Source: Erinaceus europaeus (taxonomy: Eukaryota > Chordata > Mammalia > Eulipotyphla > Erinaceidae). From it: DNA of 64,000 nucleotides. The notes below the pieces were generated by a model. The model was not told where the DNA came from and made no database searches. It saw only the letters and a list, made by a program, of their open reading frames with translations. The DNA is taken from assembly GCF_950295315.1 (NCBI RefSeq), contig NC_080164.1, positions 56,081,451-56,145,450 on the forward strand, written 5' to 3'. Positions within the stretch are counted from its first letter, which is position 1; every line of letters starts with the position of its first letter. Below, piece by piece: positions 1 to 10,850 of this stretch. The position numbers and the translations under genes are program-made.

Positions 1-285
1 GTTCTTTTTTATATTTACTTTCTCTTTTGTTGCCCTTGTTGTTTTTATTATTGTTGTAATTATTCTTGTTATTGATGTTGTCATTGTTAGATAGGACAGA
101 GAGAAATGTAGAGAGGAGTGCAAGACAGAGAGGGGGAATGAAAGATAGACACCTGCATATCTGCTTCACCGCCTGTGAAGCGACTCCCCTGCAGGTGGGG
201 AGCCGGGGCTCGAACCAGGATCCTTAACCAGTCCATGTGCTTTGTGCCACATGTGCTTAACCCACTGCGCTACCGCCCGACTCCC
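1..285 (-). repeat. tRNA-derived SINE, type A (long)
   Basis: Read on the minus strand it starts GGGAGTCGGGCGGTAGCGCA, has the B-box GGTTCGAGCC, a CACCTGCAGGGGAGTCGCTT middle and an AACAACAATAA-like 3' region. It may extend beyond base 1. The tRNA-like head marks a Pol III SINE, not a functional tRNA. Confidence 0.88.
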
Positions 286-296
286 TGGTTTTTCTT

Positions 297-464
297 TTCT
301 TTTTTTTTTTTTTTTTAATTTATTCTAATGAGAGAGAGAGAGACTGAGAAACAAAGAGACAGAAACTGCTCAGCTCTGGTTTATGGTACTGCAGGGGATT
401 GAACCTGGGATTTCAGAACCTAAGGCATAAGTCTTTTGCATAACTATTATGCTGTTTCTCTAGC
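297..464 (-). repeat. SINE, type C
   Basis: On the plus strand a T run (the A tail) is followed by an AG-rich stretch, CTGCTCAGCTCTGGTTTATG, GGGGATTGAACCTGGGA and GCATAACTATTATGCT. This is a second tRNA-like family, repeated at 47844-48139. Confidence 0.8.
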
Positions 465-1094
465 TTCAAAGGGTTTTTCTAAAAAAAAAATGGGGTGGGG
501 GAAGAAGGTACATTGTATATAACCAAGGGGGGGGGGGAATTCTTTTTTTTTTCTCCAAGCTACAAAAAAAAAAAAAAGTGAAATTGGAATAGGCATTTTC
601 TACCAGAAAAAAAAGAAAAAATACTTTTGTTGAATCTGGTAGGAAAAAAAAATGACTTACTACCAGGGGAAAAAGGTGGTTTAATTTCTGAAAAGGGCTA
701 AATGGCTGTGGTTATTTAGTGATTTCTGGGAATGATTGAGATACATTTGGAATAATTGTGGGACACAACACTTGTGGGGCTTATGAAAAACCAGCATTGA
801 AGGAATTTGAGCCTGGTGACATGTTTTGGTGATTACTTGTCTTTTGTCACCTAATTCCAAAGTAGACCAAATAAAGCTATTATTAAATGAGATTTAGTAA
901 GGGGGCCTTATGGTACTATGATACCTGATAGGTAAAAAAAAAAAAAAAAAAAAGCAGACTTGAAAGCAGAAAGATTCTAACTGCACAGTTCTTTTATGTC
1001 TGTATGAGGTCAGTTACCCTAGGACCTGCACATGATTCAGTCAAGTTTATGTCTTGCCGTGGTGGTAGGGAAGGATGCATTTGAATTTTTCGTT
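465..1094. other. Unique intergenic sequence with poly(A) and G runs
   Basis: It contains several A runs and a G run at 528-537. No gene or recognisable repeat family was seen. Confidence 0.6.
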
Positions 1095-1357
1095 TGGGGC
1101 TAGGGAATGGTACACCTGGTTGAGCACATACATTACAGTGCGTGAGGACCTGGGTTCAAGCCCCCAGTCTCCACCATGAGTGTTGTCGGTCTCTCTCTCT
1201 CCTTCTACTTTTCCTTCTCCCTCTCCCTCTCTCTTCTTTTTCCCTTTCCTCTACTCTCTCATTCTTTCCCTCCATCTCTCCATCTCTGTCCCTCTCTCCT
1301 CCATCTTTCCCTTCTTAATTTCTCTGTCTCTACCCAAAACAAACAAATAAAAATATA
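1095..1357 (+). repeat. SINE, type B, with expanded CT-rich region
   Basis: Head GGGCTAGGGAATGGTACACC, box B GGGTTCAAGCCCC, then CT-rich sequence from about 1190 and an A-rich tail. It lacks the usual CTGCAGGGGGAAAGCTT middle. It is one of few plus-strand copies. Confidence 0.8.
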
Positions 1358-1405
1358 ATTTCATTTTAATGCATCTACTACCTGATCTTTATGGAATGGC
1401 TTTCT

Positions 1406-1776
1406 TTTAATTTCTTTATCGGGGGATTAATGCTTTAAGTCAACAGTAAAAACAATAGTTTGTACATGCATAACATTTCCCAGTTTTCCACATAGCAATA
1501 CAACCCCCACTAGGTTCTCTGTCATCATGTTCCAGGACCTGAACTCTCCCTCTGCCCCCCTACCCCCGACTCGACTCTTTTACTTTGGTGGAGCACACCA
1601 ATTCCAGTCCAAGTTCTGCTGATTGTTTTCTCTTCTGATCATGTCTTTCAACTTCTGCCTGCTGAGATAATCCCATATTCATCCTTCTGTTTCTGACTTA
1701 TTTCACTTAATGATTCCTTCAATCTCCATCCAAGATGGACTGAAAACGGTGAAATCATCATTTTTAATGTATATAA
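1406..1776 (-). mobile_element. 5'-truncated L1, 3'UTR fragment
   Basis: It matches the 3' part of the longer L1 at 35407-36846 (shared: AATAGTTTGTACATGCATAA, CTTCTGTTTCTGACTTATTT). The flanks AATGGCTTTCT (1395-1405) and AATGACTTTCT (1777-1787) look like a slightly diverged target-site duplication. Confidence 0.8.
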
Positions 1777-1906
1777 AATGACTTTCTAAAACATCACAAA
1801 TTGGAGAAGTAAGGATTTGAACTCTTTCTATCCTTTATCTGATTTCTACAGCCCTTCAATGAGTAGAGGAACCACTTCCATTTCTCACTCCATCTTTTAT
1901 TTTATT

Positions 1907-2111
1907 TTATTAAATTTTTAAATTATTTATTGGATAGAGAAAGCCAGAAATCAATAGGGAAGGGGCTATAGAGAGGGAAACAGATAGACACCTGCAGCCC
2001 TGCTTCACCACTTGCAAAGCTTTCCCCCTGTAGGTGGGGACTGGGGGCTTGAACCCTGGTCCTTGTGCACTGTAATGTGTGTGCTTAACCAGATGCGCCG
2101 CCACCCAGCCC
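1907..2111 (-). repeat. SINE, type B, with 19-bp target-site duplication
   Basis: It shows the type B minus-strand order: T-rich tail end, CACCTGCAGCCCTGCTTCAC, AAAGCTTTCCCCCTG, GGGGCTTGAACCCTGG, CACCCAGCCC. The perfect repeat CTCCATCTTTTATTTTATT at 1888-1906 and 2112-2130 marks a fairly young insertion. Confidence 0.92.
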
Positions 2112-2130
2112 CTCCATCTTTTATTTTATT

Positions 2131-2261
2131 GTTTTATTTTTATTTTTCTCAGAGTTCTCTTAAACTGTGGCTTCCAGTGGTGCTGGGAATTGAACTTGGG
2201 TCCTTTGGTACCTTAGTCATGAAAGTCTTTATGTTTAATCATTGTGCTATCTCCCCAGTCT
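2131..2261 (-). repeat. SINE, type C, older copy
   Basis: It contains GGAATTGAACTTGGGTCC and a diverged CATTGTGCTATCTCC end. The type B copy next to it used the T-rich end of this element as its target. Confidence 0.6.
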
Positions 2262-3552
2262 ATCACTACCATGTTTACAACTCCACCATCATCACTATCA
2301 TCACTGCCTCTGCCATCATTGTCATTACCTCCATTTCCTGTACTTTCATTTTCTTATGTTAGAATCAGCATCAGCTACACTATTACTAACAAGCATTAGT
2401 TACATATCAGAATAGTGTTAGTAGAACATATTTCAAAAATCAAGTCAAAGGTAAATTCTTTATCAGTCTGTCAACAGTCAAAACTAAACAAAGAAATACA
2501 TGGTGTTTGTATATATACAGTTTCTGGTAGTACTAACTGCACCATGCTAATTGTTGCATTCTGAACAAACCAAGTGATACCAGGTAAGTCACAACTTTCT
2601 GAAATAAAATGTTAATACTGCTCTCATTTTTAACATACACTTAAAATCTGAAGTGCTTTATTTCTCTTCTTTGGTGTATTTATATTTTTTCATCTGAATG
2701 TTACAGAATGTATACTTCTAGGCATATATACAAGACTGCAATATTTCTTAACATGTAGTCTTGATTTTGTATTTTTTTGTATGTAGGGGATATGTGTATG
2801 TATATGTATATACATATGATTATATATTTCAAGATAATAAAATAATAAACATATAGCAAGAGTATATTTTTCTCAAGTAAAAGACTGTCTATAAAATTTC
2901 CTTTTAGACAGTGAAGTCATAGCTAGCAGTTGGCATTGACGCCATGTGAAACCACTAAAAAATCATTTCTGTGATGTTCTGTATAGACGGGAGGGAGAGA
3001 AAGAGAAATAGAGATATCCAAAAGCTTCCTCATCTGAGTTATTCTGTCTTACATAAAACAACTCTACATCTGGACTGATAACTTGAATTCCACCCAGTGC
3101 TACTTACATAACCGAAGTTATAAACCTCTTAAACTTGGGGTTTATAATAGAAACACTGACAGATCCTTAACTATAGTGCCTCTATAGTAATGAAAGCACA
3201 ACTATTTCATTATAGCAGTGTCTGGCAGGGCTGGTATAATTAAGAGTCTGTCAGCATTTCCATTACAAACCCAAATTTTAAGAGGTTTTTAACTCATATT
3301 GTTTTAAATCACATTGGACTGAAATTTGCTGTGCAGAATGTCAGAGCAGATGTGTTTGTGTGTGTGGTGTTGCTTTTCCTTTTATTTATCCCCTTTCTTC
3401 ATCAGAGACAAATAGGTGAAGCTTGTTTCTAAGATTGGATGTGAAAAGCATGTCTTGAAAAAAAAATATTCCCTTTCTAAAAACAGAAGATCCATGGATG
3501 AAGAGACAGAATGAAGTTTGGAATATCTTTTTTTTTTTAATCATATTTTTCC
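2262..3552. other. AT-rich unique intergenic sequence
   Basis: No gene, RNA or young repeat is recognisable. Short AT runs lie around 2785-2835. Confidence 0.55.
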
Positions 3553-3565
3553 CTCCAGAAGTATT

Positions 3566-3818
3566 TTAAAAAATATTTATTTATTCCCTTTTGTTGCTCT
3601 TGTTTTATTGTTGTAGTTGTTGTTGGGTAGGACAGAGAGAAACGGAGAGAGGAAGGGAAGACAGAGGGGGAGAGAAAGATAGACACCCACAGACCTACTT
3701 CATTGCTTGTGAAGTGACTCGACTGCAGGTGGGGACCTGGGGGCTCAAACCGGGATCTTTCTGCAGGTCCTTGCGCTTTGCTCCATGTGCGCTTAACCCG
3801 CTGCACTACCGCCCGACT
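3566..3818 (-). repeat. SINE, type A, with 13-bp target-site duplication
   Basis: A full-length type A copy in minus orientation, flanked by CTCCAGAAGTATT at 3553-3565 and 3819-3831. It is the last young retrotransposon before a stretch of about 31.5 kb without any. Confidence 0.93.
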
Positions 3819-3831
3819 CTCCAGAAGTATT

Positions 3832-6800
3832 CTTATTTGGGAAAGCAGATTTGTACACATCAAAAAATGCTAAAATGTTTTAATCTCTTGATACTGCTTT
3901 CACAATACTGATCTATTTGAAAGATATTCAATGACATAGACTGCTAGAGATGATAGAAATAATTTGTATTTGTTGTTGTTCAGTTCTAGTATTATAATTG
4001 TTTGAATTCACTATCCTTGGTAAGAAATCACTTTAAAGCCTATGTGTACTCTTACACTAGGGTTGCCTGATCAGCCTTATTGGTCTCTTGAGAAAACAGA
4101 TTTTGAATGGTTATATTGGTTTCATTTATGGACAGCTAGGATTTAGTCATATGTACTGAAAAACCATTTGTTGATCATCTACTGTGTGCTGAGTATTGCA
4201 TTAGGAAGTTGCTGATGGAATACATTAGACTGGCATCAGTGTCTAGCACCTGTGGTCTCTGATTTCAGTGTTAGGAATACAGAGTGATTATTTCATCTAG
4301 CAGTGTTCTAAACAGAACTCTATATTACATTCAAAGGGACTTCTTAGAGGACAAGGCTACTGTTTCCCTCTTCCTAGATACATTACTGACTCAGCATATA
4401 GCAACACAGTCTAGAAGCAAGTATAGACTTATTTGGAGATTTAGAATTTTTCTTCTTTCCCTTCCCTTCCCTCCTCCTTCCATTCCTTGACACACCCCCC
4501 AATTAAAACAAGTCTTATTGATTTGTCATAGTTTTATAATTCTACATAAATTTGGTAGTACCACTTCAGACTTCTCAGTATGTGTTTAAGGTTCACTGCA
4601 CACACCACCAAAATTCTAGAGTTATTTCATTATCAAAAAGATCCTTTTATTCACTCTGACATCCTCCTTCCCCTTCTTCAGGTGACCACTGCATCTTTCA
4701 CTAAGGTGCTTTTTTGGGGGGGAGGTGGGATGGGGTGGGATGGGGATGGGGTTGGGAAAACAAGTTCTTCCAGGTATGGGAAGTAGCTTTGCAGCCAGTC
4801 AAAGGCCTAGGGAACCTCTGGAGAAATAAATATTAGACTAATTGTTGCTCCAGAGATCTCTTTGGGGGCAGCCCTTGTCTTTGAGGAATGTGTAGATACA
4901 GCCCTTTAGGTGTCTTCTTTAGGTGCCAGGCTCTGGATTACCCTGGGAACAGAGGGAGAGGAAATGTCATGGAAAGATGGGTGCTGAGGGAGACTGTTGG
5001 AGAAAAGGGGGTTGTGGTGCTTCCACTTAGCTTTCTGTTTAGACTGTTCACATAAGCCCTCCCCCTTCCTTACACAGTATCCCATGTTTAAAAATTACTT
5101 TTCTTTTGCCTTAACAACACCTTGGCATTCCCACTGAACTGAACCCCAAATGAAAAAACCTATGCCATATGTTTTATTTTTATGAAGATGATTGCCCATT
5201 TTCTATTTCCTGAACTGCCATTAGGCGGAGAGAAAATGGGAGAAAGGGAAGAAGGTAAAAAGAGAGGGGAAAGGGAGAGAGAGAGAGAACACACACACAG
5301 AGAATGTGAAGTGAAGAGCAAGTTGGAAACAATGTATTTCAAACCATTCATTCATTGATTCACCTGTTTATCTTGAAGTCTGTAAAGGTATTTCCCCTAG
5401 AGGCAGACAGAATATTTTATTTTAATCATGTAGTTTCCATTGAGACAGACTTTTAACCCTTTATCCTCCACCCCAGCCTGAGTCTCCTGAGCCAGATTAT
5501 CCCCTCCCCCCCCCCCCCCCGAGGGGCTGGGACTGTATTAAGTCTCCCTCTTGGAACTGTTTGTTGACCACATTCACGTTCAGAGCCCTGGAGCTAAAAG
5601 CACTTTACACCATAAAATAAAAGCACTGTCTTTTTTTCTAAAAGGTTATGTCTGGAGGCCACGCGGCTCATACTTCATACCGAAAACTACTGAAAGGACT
5701 ATGAAATCCTCTATGATTTACACTCTCCCACTACATTAGGGTATAGATCTACTCGACTCTAAAAATACGGTGGGTTTCTAACCGACGTGAATATATGTGC
5801 ATTATTTCAGAAAGTCTGTTAGAAAACTTGTCAACACATTATAAAGCATAAACCAGGACCTGGCTATTAAGTACCGAGATCAGAGGCAGAATATATACTG
5901 CAGGAAGTCCTGGGGAGTCTCCTCCGCGGGAGAGATGAAGGGGGGGGGGGAGGAAGGGAAGAGAGGGGTACTGTGTTGGCCTGGAGTTTACACTTGGTGT
6001 CGTCACCAAAGGTTTGAGGAAGAGCCCACAGAGTGCAATTACCCCACTCAATGGAATCACCAAAGGTTCCATGGCCCCAAATAAGTTGAACAGCCAGAAA
6101 ATAATTTTAATGTGGTTATAATTTATTACTTTCTAAAAGCCGCTTTTGGAAAGGTAAATATACTTATTGTGTATCCAAGCCTGCATGTTTACCTTTGCAC
6201 ACCCCCTCCCACCACCTGCATCATTAATCAATACTTGTGTAATATTTTTAAACCTCTTAAAAACAACACATTTTAAAGTGTCTTTAAACATACATACAAA
6301 TCTCCACTCCACCCGGTAACCCCAACCCCCCACCCCCTAACGCTTTGGGCTCATTATCCAGCATCCAGAAGCCATGAGGGAGGGGGTGTCACTGTATGGG
6401 CTATCAGGGGGGATACAAGTAATGGGGGTCCGCAACCAGGAGGGATCAAATGCCGATAGACAGCTCTGGTTTGCTGGAGTGAGTGAAATCAGGCTGGGGG
6501 AGGGGCGGGAGCAGACGGCAGTTCCTATTTCACTCTGGGTATTTATGCTGGTGAAATTAAATATATGTTAATAGTGGAAACATCGCTGCTTACCTCTCCA
6601 TTGGCACCTTGGGGAAGCAACTGCAAAACTGGATTTTTAAATGTGTGTTTTAAGATTGGGCTCCCCACCCCTCCCATCTAAAACAAGTGCAGTTAACATA
6701 GCAGACCCAATTGTAACTAAGTGCTTAATTTCCTATGATTTTTTTAAAAAAAGAAAATCAATAACATGTTGCCAGTTATTTATTGAAAATAACCACAGAT

Positions 6801-7600
6801 AGCGGCCCTGATAGGGTGCCGGCTTTAGAGAGCACACAATTGTGTAATGAATTGTAATTCAGAAGACTGTTAAATGTGAGCCACAGAACCTTTCAGAGGT
6901 AATAAAGTCATTACTTTTTACACTACAGCCAACCCTGAAAAGCTTTATACACACCATTATAGATAAATCACACACATATATTTTCACAACACACATTTGT
7001 CCTTTTATCTATCTTCTCTCTGTATGGACTTTTATGGATGGATGGGAAAATATTGAAATTTTTAAAGCTCGTTTCCAAAGGAATCTGAGTCATTGTTACC
7101 TGAAGGTTATTTTATTTATTTGTGAAGACATCCCACTTGCACTTTCATTCTTCTTTTTACCCTCCCCTTCAACTATTCACTTACCCCCCCATTTCTTTTG
7201 ATTGTTCTAAGGCTAACTTAACAAGACAAAAAAATTTTAAATTAATGATAAAGATTAAAAGACTATAGTGGAAGAGAGTAACAGACCTGTAGAACTCAAG
7301 GGGGGAAAAAAAGGAAATGGTCTAACGCACAGGCTGCAGAGCTTTACCACAAGTGAATCTGCTTTCTTAAACAGGACTTAAGACCCATCCCTGCCGCCAC
7401 CACCACTCCCCCCCTACACACACACTGGAGACAAACAATAACAAGCCACACTTACACAAACTCAGACCAACCCACATCGCTCCTAAAGTTGCGCATCAAC
7501 ACCTCTTTTTCCTTAGAGGAGCCCGGAGCTTCGCTGATATAAGCAAGACAGTCATTTTCTAATAGGTTTGAAACTTTACTAAGACAACACAAGAATAAAC
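3832..7600. other. Unique upstream intergenic region
   Basis: No gene is supported. It includes an L2-like remnant near 4155-4230 (TTGTTGATCATCTACTGTGT), a purine-rich stretch with a short CA run (5224-5300), a C15 run (5506-5520) and a G run (5941-5950). The AT-rich block 6700-7000 is repeat-free and is a candidate conserved noncoding element. Confidence 0.5.
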
Positions 7601-8130
7601 AGCCGCTTGCCGGCAAGGCTGGGAGGTGGGCGCGCGCGTGCAAGACCCGGGCCCTCGCTTCTAACAATAAAGCCCCTGGCTGGGTGGGCAAGTTTGTTAA
7701 AACGCAGTCCCTCGGACTGAGGAGGGTTAAGGGAAGACTCGAGGGGTCTTTGGAACAGCTTGGAGTTGGGGAAAGGATGGCTGCTGGCTCTTGCAGACAC
7801 ACTCACACTTGTCCACCTGCAGCTCAGAGTCCCACGGGCCGCGGTGACCCGCTTGCACTCCGCACCCTTCGCGCCTCTGTTGGACCGGAGTCCACTTTTC
7901 TCTCTCCCCCTTGTCCTTCTAGATTTAGAATCGCAGAGCGGTCTTAGGTAGTGGTGGCAGCCAAGGCTACAGGGTGGCGCAGGCGGGCTGGGAGGCGTGA
8001 GACGCTGGGGGACTTTGCAGGCACGTTTCTGAATAAACTTTCCAATCGCAGGGGGTGCTGTTGCTGTATATTTTACGTAAAACTGAAAGTATCCCACGCC
8101 AGAGTGAAGCCCGCTTTTTGACAGCGGTAG

Positions 8131-8173
8131 AGTGTGTGTGTATGTGTGTGTGTGTATGTGTGTGTGTGTGTGT
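8131..8173. repeat. (TG)n microsatellite
   Basis: TG repeats with two TATG interruptions, inside the promoter CpG domain. Confidence 0.9.
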
Positions 8174-9116
8174 TTTAAAGAGACAGGGGTTTATTTCCAA
8201 CAGGTTCTCACTAATTTCCCTGGAAATTAGGTTTGCAGAAAGACCAGAGGGGATTATGGGGTTTGGGGTGCGCGCCGCGGCTGGGAAGCGTGGCACTAAC
8301 CTAGGGCAGTCACCCCAGCACCTCGGCCTCCCCGCTGCTTCTACGAGTCAATCGCTCTCTTCAATCCCCATTTTCTTTCCCCGGGCAACTGTAGAAGAAT
8401 AGTTGTGCTCTGCTCGTAAGGAACATTTTCTTGCGGTTACTCTGGGCTTTTGCAGTTGCTCTGGAGTGGGAGTGGGTGTGTCTTCCCCCGGCCCGGGCTC
8501 GGGGACCTCCCGCAGCGCCGGGAGCGCCTTCCCAATGACTGGTCCTCCCGGGACTGCCTGTGCTTTGTCCTCCTGCCCGCGGCCGCTCGGTGAGGTGGAC
8601 GCCCCGCCGCCTACCTTGCCCCGGGCCCTGCGCTCCCCTACTGGGACCGGAGCGTGCTCGGAGCCTGGCTCCTGGTACTTTATTCTTTCGTGTCTCCCTC
8701 TTTCCGCGACCCGTGGGATACTCGTCTCCGAGCTTCCAGTTGCGCTCAGACCTAGTCTCTGAGCTGGGTGCACGTATCCTGGGCCTTATGGGTAGCCTTG
8801 CAGCCCTCCAGCCCGCGCCTCCGCTGCTCCCCTCCCACGTGTCCTTTCCCTGAATGCCTCCTGAGCTCCAGGAGACCCCGGAGCAGTCCTCTCGGACTCG
8901 CAAACCTATGAACTCGGGATGGACTCTGCTTCTCTTGAGCACGCCCTCCAGCTACCCTTCTCCCCCTGCGGGGCTGTAACTTGGAGGCTCAGTTCTCAAC
9001 TTAGGGTGATTTTCTTCTTCTTTGCTATTCCTCTCCTCCGGCAAAGTTTCCAGAATGCAACCTCACACTTGGGGCTTTCGCTTTGGCCCCCGGCTCCAGC
9101 AGTAGGGAGCGAGAGC

Positions 9117-9147
9117 GGCGGCGGAGGAGGAGGGGAGGGGAAGTGGG
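9117..9147 (+). other. G-rich tract with quadruplex potential
   Basis: GGCGGCGGAGGAGGAGGGG and a following GGGG run provide several G2-G4 tracts with short loops, about 640 bp before the projected start site. Confidence 0.5.
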
Positions 9148-9499
9148 TGTGCGCGCCGAGGAGGGTGTCCGGGCACAACTCTACCTGCTTCCCTCCGCCC
9201 GCGCGTCCCCGGCCCGGCCCCGGGCTGCATCTTCCTGGTGCACTCGTGCTGCTTTTTTTTTTTTTAATCTTTCATTTTAGGGTCCGCGTGCGCGGTGGGG
9301 GGGTGGAGTAGGGCGCGCATCTTGCCCCCCCTCCATCCCCCCCCCCGTCCCTTTCTTCTTCCCTGGTCTCGCCGCCGCCTCCAGCTCGCGGCGGACACTG
9401 GTGAGCCGGCCGCCCTGGCGCCCCCTCCCCTCCGCCGCCCCTCCTCCGGGGGCCGCGTCTGGCGTCTGAGGAGCCCCCCGCCCCGCACCTCCTCCGCCC

Positions 9500-9777
9500 C
9501 GCACTGGCCATTGGCTTGTCCTGGTCTCTTTTTCATGTCCAGCCCCTGATGTGTGTCCATTGGTGTGAGCTTCCCCTTCCCTCCTCCCCTTCTCTCCTGC
9601 TCGCCCTGCCCATGTTTTGTGTGTCTCTGTCCATCCAGACTCCTGACGTTCAAGTTCGCAGGGACGTCACGTCCGCACTTGAACTTGCAGCTCAGGGGGG
9701 CTTTTGCCATTTTTTTCATCTCTCTCTCTCTCCTCTCTCTCTCCCTCTCTCTCTCCCCTCTCTCTTTTTTTTTTTTT
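9500..9777 (+). promoter_or_regulatory. BCL11A proximal promoter
   Basis: There is no TATA box at a useful position. Two inverted CCAAT boxes (CCATTGG at 9508-9514 and 9557-9563) are 49 bp apart, as expected for paired NF-Y sites. A nested inverted repeat lies at 9649-9683: outer arms TTCAAGT and ACTTGAA, inner GGACGT-C-ACGTCC, which contains a CRE-like ACGTCA core. It is followed by a CT-rich tract (9719-9764) running into T13. This matches a CpG-island, dispersed-initiation promoter. Factor assignment is by motif only. Confidence 0.75.
9649..9683. promoter_or_regulatory. nested promoter palindrome with CRE-like core
   Basis: The outer arms TTCAAGT (9649-9655) and ACTTGAA (9677-9683) are perfect complements. 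Between them, GGACGT-C-ACGTCC (9662-9674) is a second perfect inverted repeat. The inner half-sites resemble CREB/ATF sites. Confidence 0.65.
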
Positions 9778-9797
9778 GCTTAAAAAAAAAAAAAGCC

Positions 9798-9851
9798 ATG
9801 ACGGCTCTCCCACAATTCATCTTCCCTGCGCCATCTTTGTATTATTTCTAA
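9798..9851 (+). other. upstream ORF 1 in the BCL11A leader (17 codons)
   Basis: An ATG in context AAGCCATGA opens a 17-codon frame (MTALPQFIFPAPSLYYF) ending at TAA 9849-9851, before the main start. The -3 base is G and the +4 base is A, so the context is adequate and it is the best placed of the upstream AUGs. Translation is inferred, not shown. If used, reinitiation or leaky scanning would be needed to reach the BCL11A start codon. Confidence 0.5.
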
Positions 9852-9877
9852 TTTATTTTGGATGTCAAAAGGCACTG

Positions 9878-9913
9878 ATGAAGATATTTTCTCTGGAGTC
9901 TCCTTCTTTCTAA
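9878..9913 (+). other. upstream ORF 3 (11 codons)
   Basis: The ATG at 9878 is in the same frame as the main start but ends at TAA 9911-9913 after MKIFSLESPSF, so it is not an N-terminal extension. The -3 base is C and the +4 base is A, a weak context. It is nested inside uORF 2 in another frame. Confidence 0.4.
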
Positions 9914-9926
9914 CCCGGCTCTCCCG

Positions 9927-9932
9927 ATGTGA
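9927..9932 (+). promoter_or_regulatory. start-stop element (ATG-TGA) in the BCL11A leader
   Basis: An ATG followed directly by TGA lies 56 nt before the main start codon. Minimal start-stop uORFs are known to stall or delay scanning ribosomes in other mRNAs. The context CCCGATGT has C at -3, so use is probably modest. The element is visible in sequence; its activity is inferred. Confidence 0.45.
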
Positions 9933-9982
9933 ACCGAGCCGTCGTCCGCACGCCGCCGCCGCCGCCCGCCCCGCAGCCCACC

Positions 9983-10037
9983 ATGTCTCGCCGCAAGCAA
10001 GGCAAACCCCAGCACTTAAGCAAACGGGAATTCTCGC
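9983..10037 (+). CDS. BCL11A: BCL11A exon 1, coding part (residues 1-18 plus one base)
   Basis: This is the start of the BCL11A (CTIP1/EVI9) C2H2 zinc-finger transcriptional repressor, a nuclear DNA-binding protein that recruits NuRD and acts in fetal-globin silencing, B-cell and neuronal development. The translation begins MSRRKQGKPQHLSKREFS, which is the invariant BCL11A N-terminus. R3, R4, K5, Q6 and P9 form the RRKQxxP motif, which in the FOG/SALL/BCL11 families binds RBBP4/7 of NuRD. The ATG has A at -3 and sits in CCCACC. Codon 18 (TCG) is followed by one base (C10037) and then a consensus donor GTAAGT at 10038, so the exon ends in phase 1. Together with C16780 and C16781 this base makes P19, and the reading frame continues into exon 2. 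I see no disruption. Gene identity is very secure. Confidence 0.97.
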
Positions 10038-10850
10038 GTAAGTAACCCAATAATAGTAATAATAATTATTAATAATCACGAGAGCGCGCAAGACAAGAAG
10101 CAAGGGAAAGGGGGAGAGAGGGGTGTGTGCACGCATTTAAATTTTTTTTTTTCACGAGATAAACCTCCAACAGTCGGGAAAAAAGAAATTAAGAGAGGGA
10201 GAAAGAGAGAGAAAACCCATACCTCGTCCCATCTCAAATCATAGCCGTATTCACACTTTTGGGATAGCATATGCTTTGAAATTTTATTTTATTTTACAAA
10301 ATTTGACTCCTCCTCTTTCCTGCTTTCTGCTGCCTTATTTCGCTTTTCGAAAAGGAATGCAATCATTTCCCCCTTTAATTTTGCAAAATAATGAACAATG
10401 CTAAGGATACGGACAACTCTTGCAAACAGTGGGGAGAGAGCTGAAGGGAAAAGGGGGTTACTTCCACTCAGGGTAGGAAAATGGAAGGGAGTGGGGAGGG
10501 GGGAGTTGAAACCTGAAAAAACAGTTCCCTGGGAGAAAAGAGGTGAGACTGGCCCTCGGACGCCAGCGCGCTCAGGGTCAAGTGTGCACGGGGAGAAAAG
10601 TAGTCATCTCCACAATAGTGAGAAAGTGGGATTGTGGGAGGGGGGCCCCCCGGCGCTCCAGAGTCAGCAGAGGGGCCGCTGTGGCCGGGAAAACCATGCA
10701 GCCGGGAAGGACAGGAGGCGCAGCCGGTGCTGCCGCCTTTTGTTCCGGCCGGAGGTGGGTGCTTGTCCCGCTGCCTTTTGTGCCGACTCCTCGAGCTTGC
10801 CCTCCCGCGCCGCCTCCGCCGAAGGCCAGGAGCAAGAGCCAGGGGCGAGC

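Larger units (their letters stand above)
9755..9982 (+). other. BCL11A: BCL11A 5' untranslated leader (approximate start)
   Basis: The leader of the human RefSeq mRNA is about 228 nt as I recall, which projects to about 9755 here. The start is therefore approximate, and initiation is likely spread over the pyrimidine tract 9719-9777. Visible parts in order: a CT-rich tract, T13-GCTT-A13 (9765-9794), four upstream ATGs (9798, 9862, 9878, 9927), and a short GCC repeat (9952-9966) just before the start codon. Nothing suggests an intron in the leader. Confidence 0.75.
9862..10037 (+). other. upstream ORF 2, overlaps the BCL11A start codon out of frame
   Basis: The ATG at 9862 is in the +1 frame relative to the main ATG (121 nt upstream). 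The frame stays open through the leader and the start codon, crosses the exon 1/2 junction and stops at TGA 16790-16792 in exon 2. That gives 62 codons in the spliced mRNA. Context is weak (T at -3, T at +4). An overlapping uORF cannot be followed by ordinary downstream reinitiation, so even low use would lower BCL11A output. Function is inferred. Confidence 0.45.

Noticed and set aside
3537..3863. Opposing open frames of about 107 codons
   Set aside because: Both read through the type A SINE at 3566-3818.
8361..8942. 193-codon open frame on the minus strand in the CpG island
   Set aside because: Arg/Gly/Pro-rich low-complexity translation, competing open frames on both strands, no splice or domain evidence; explained by high GC content.
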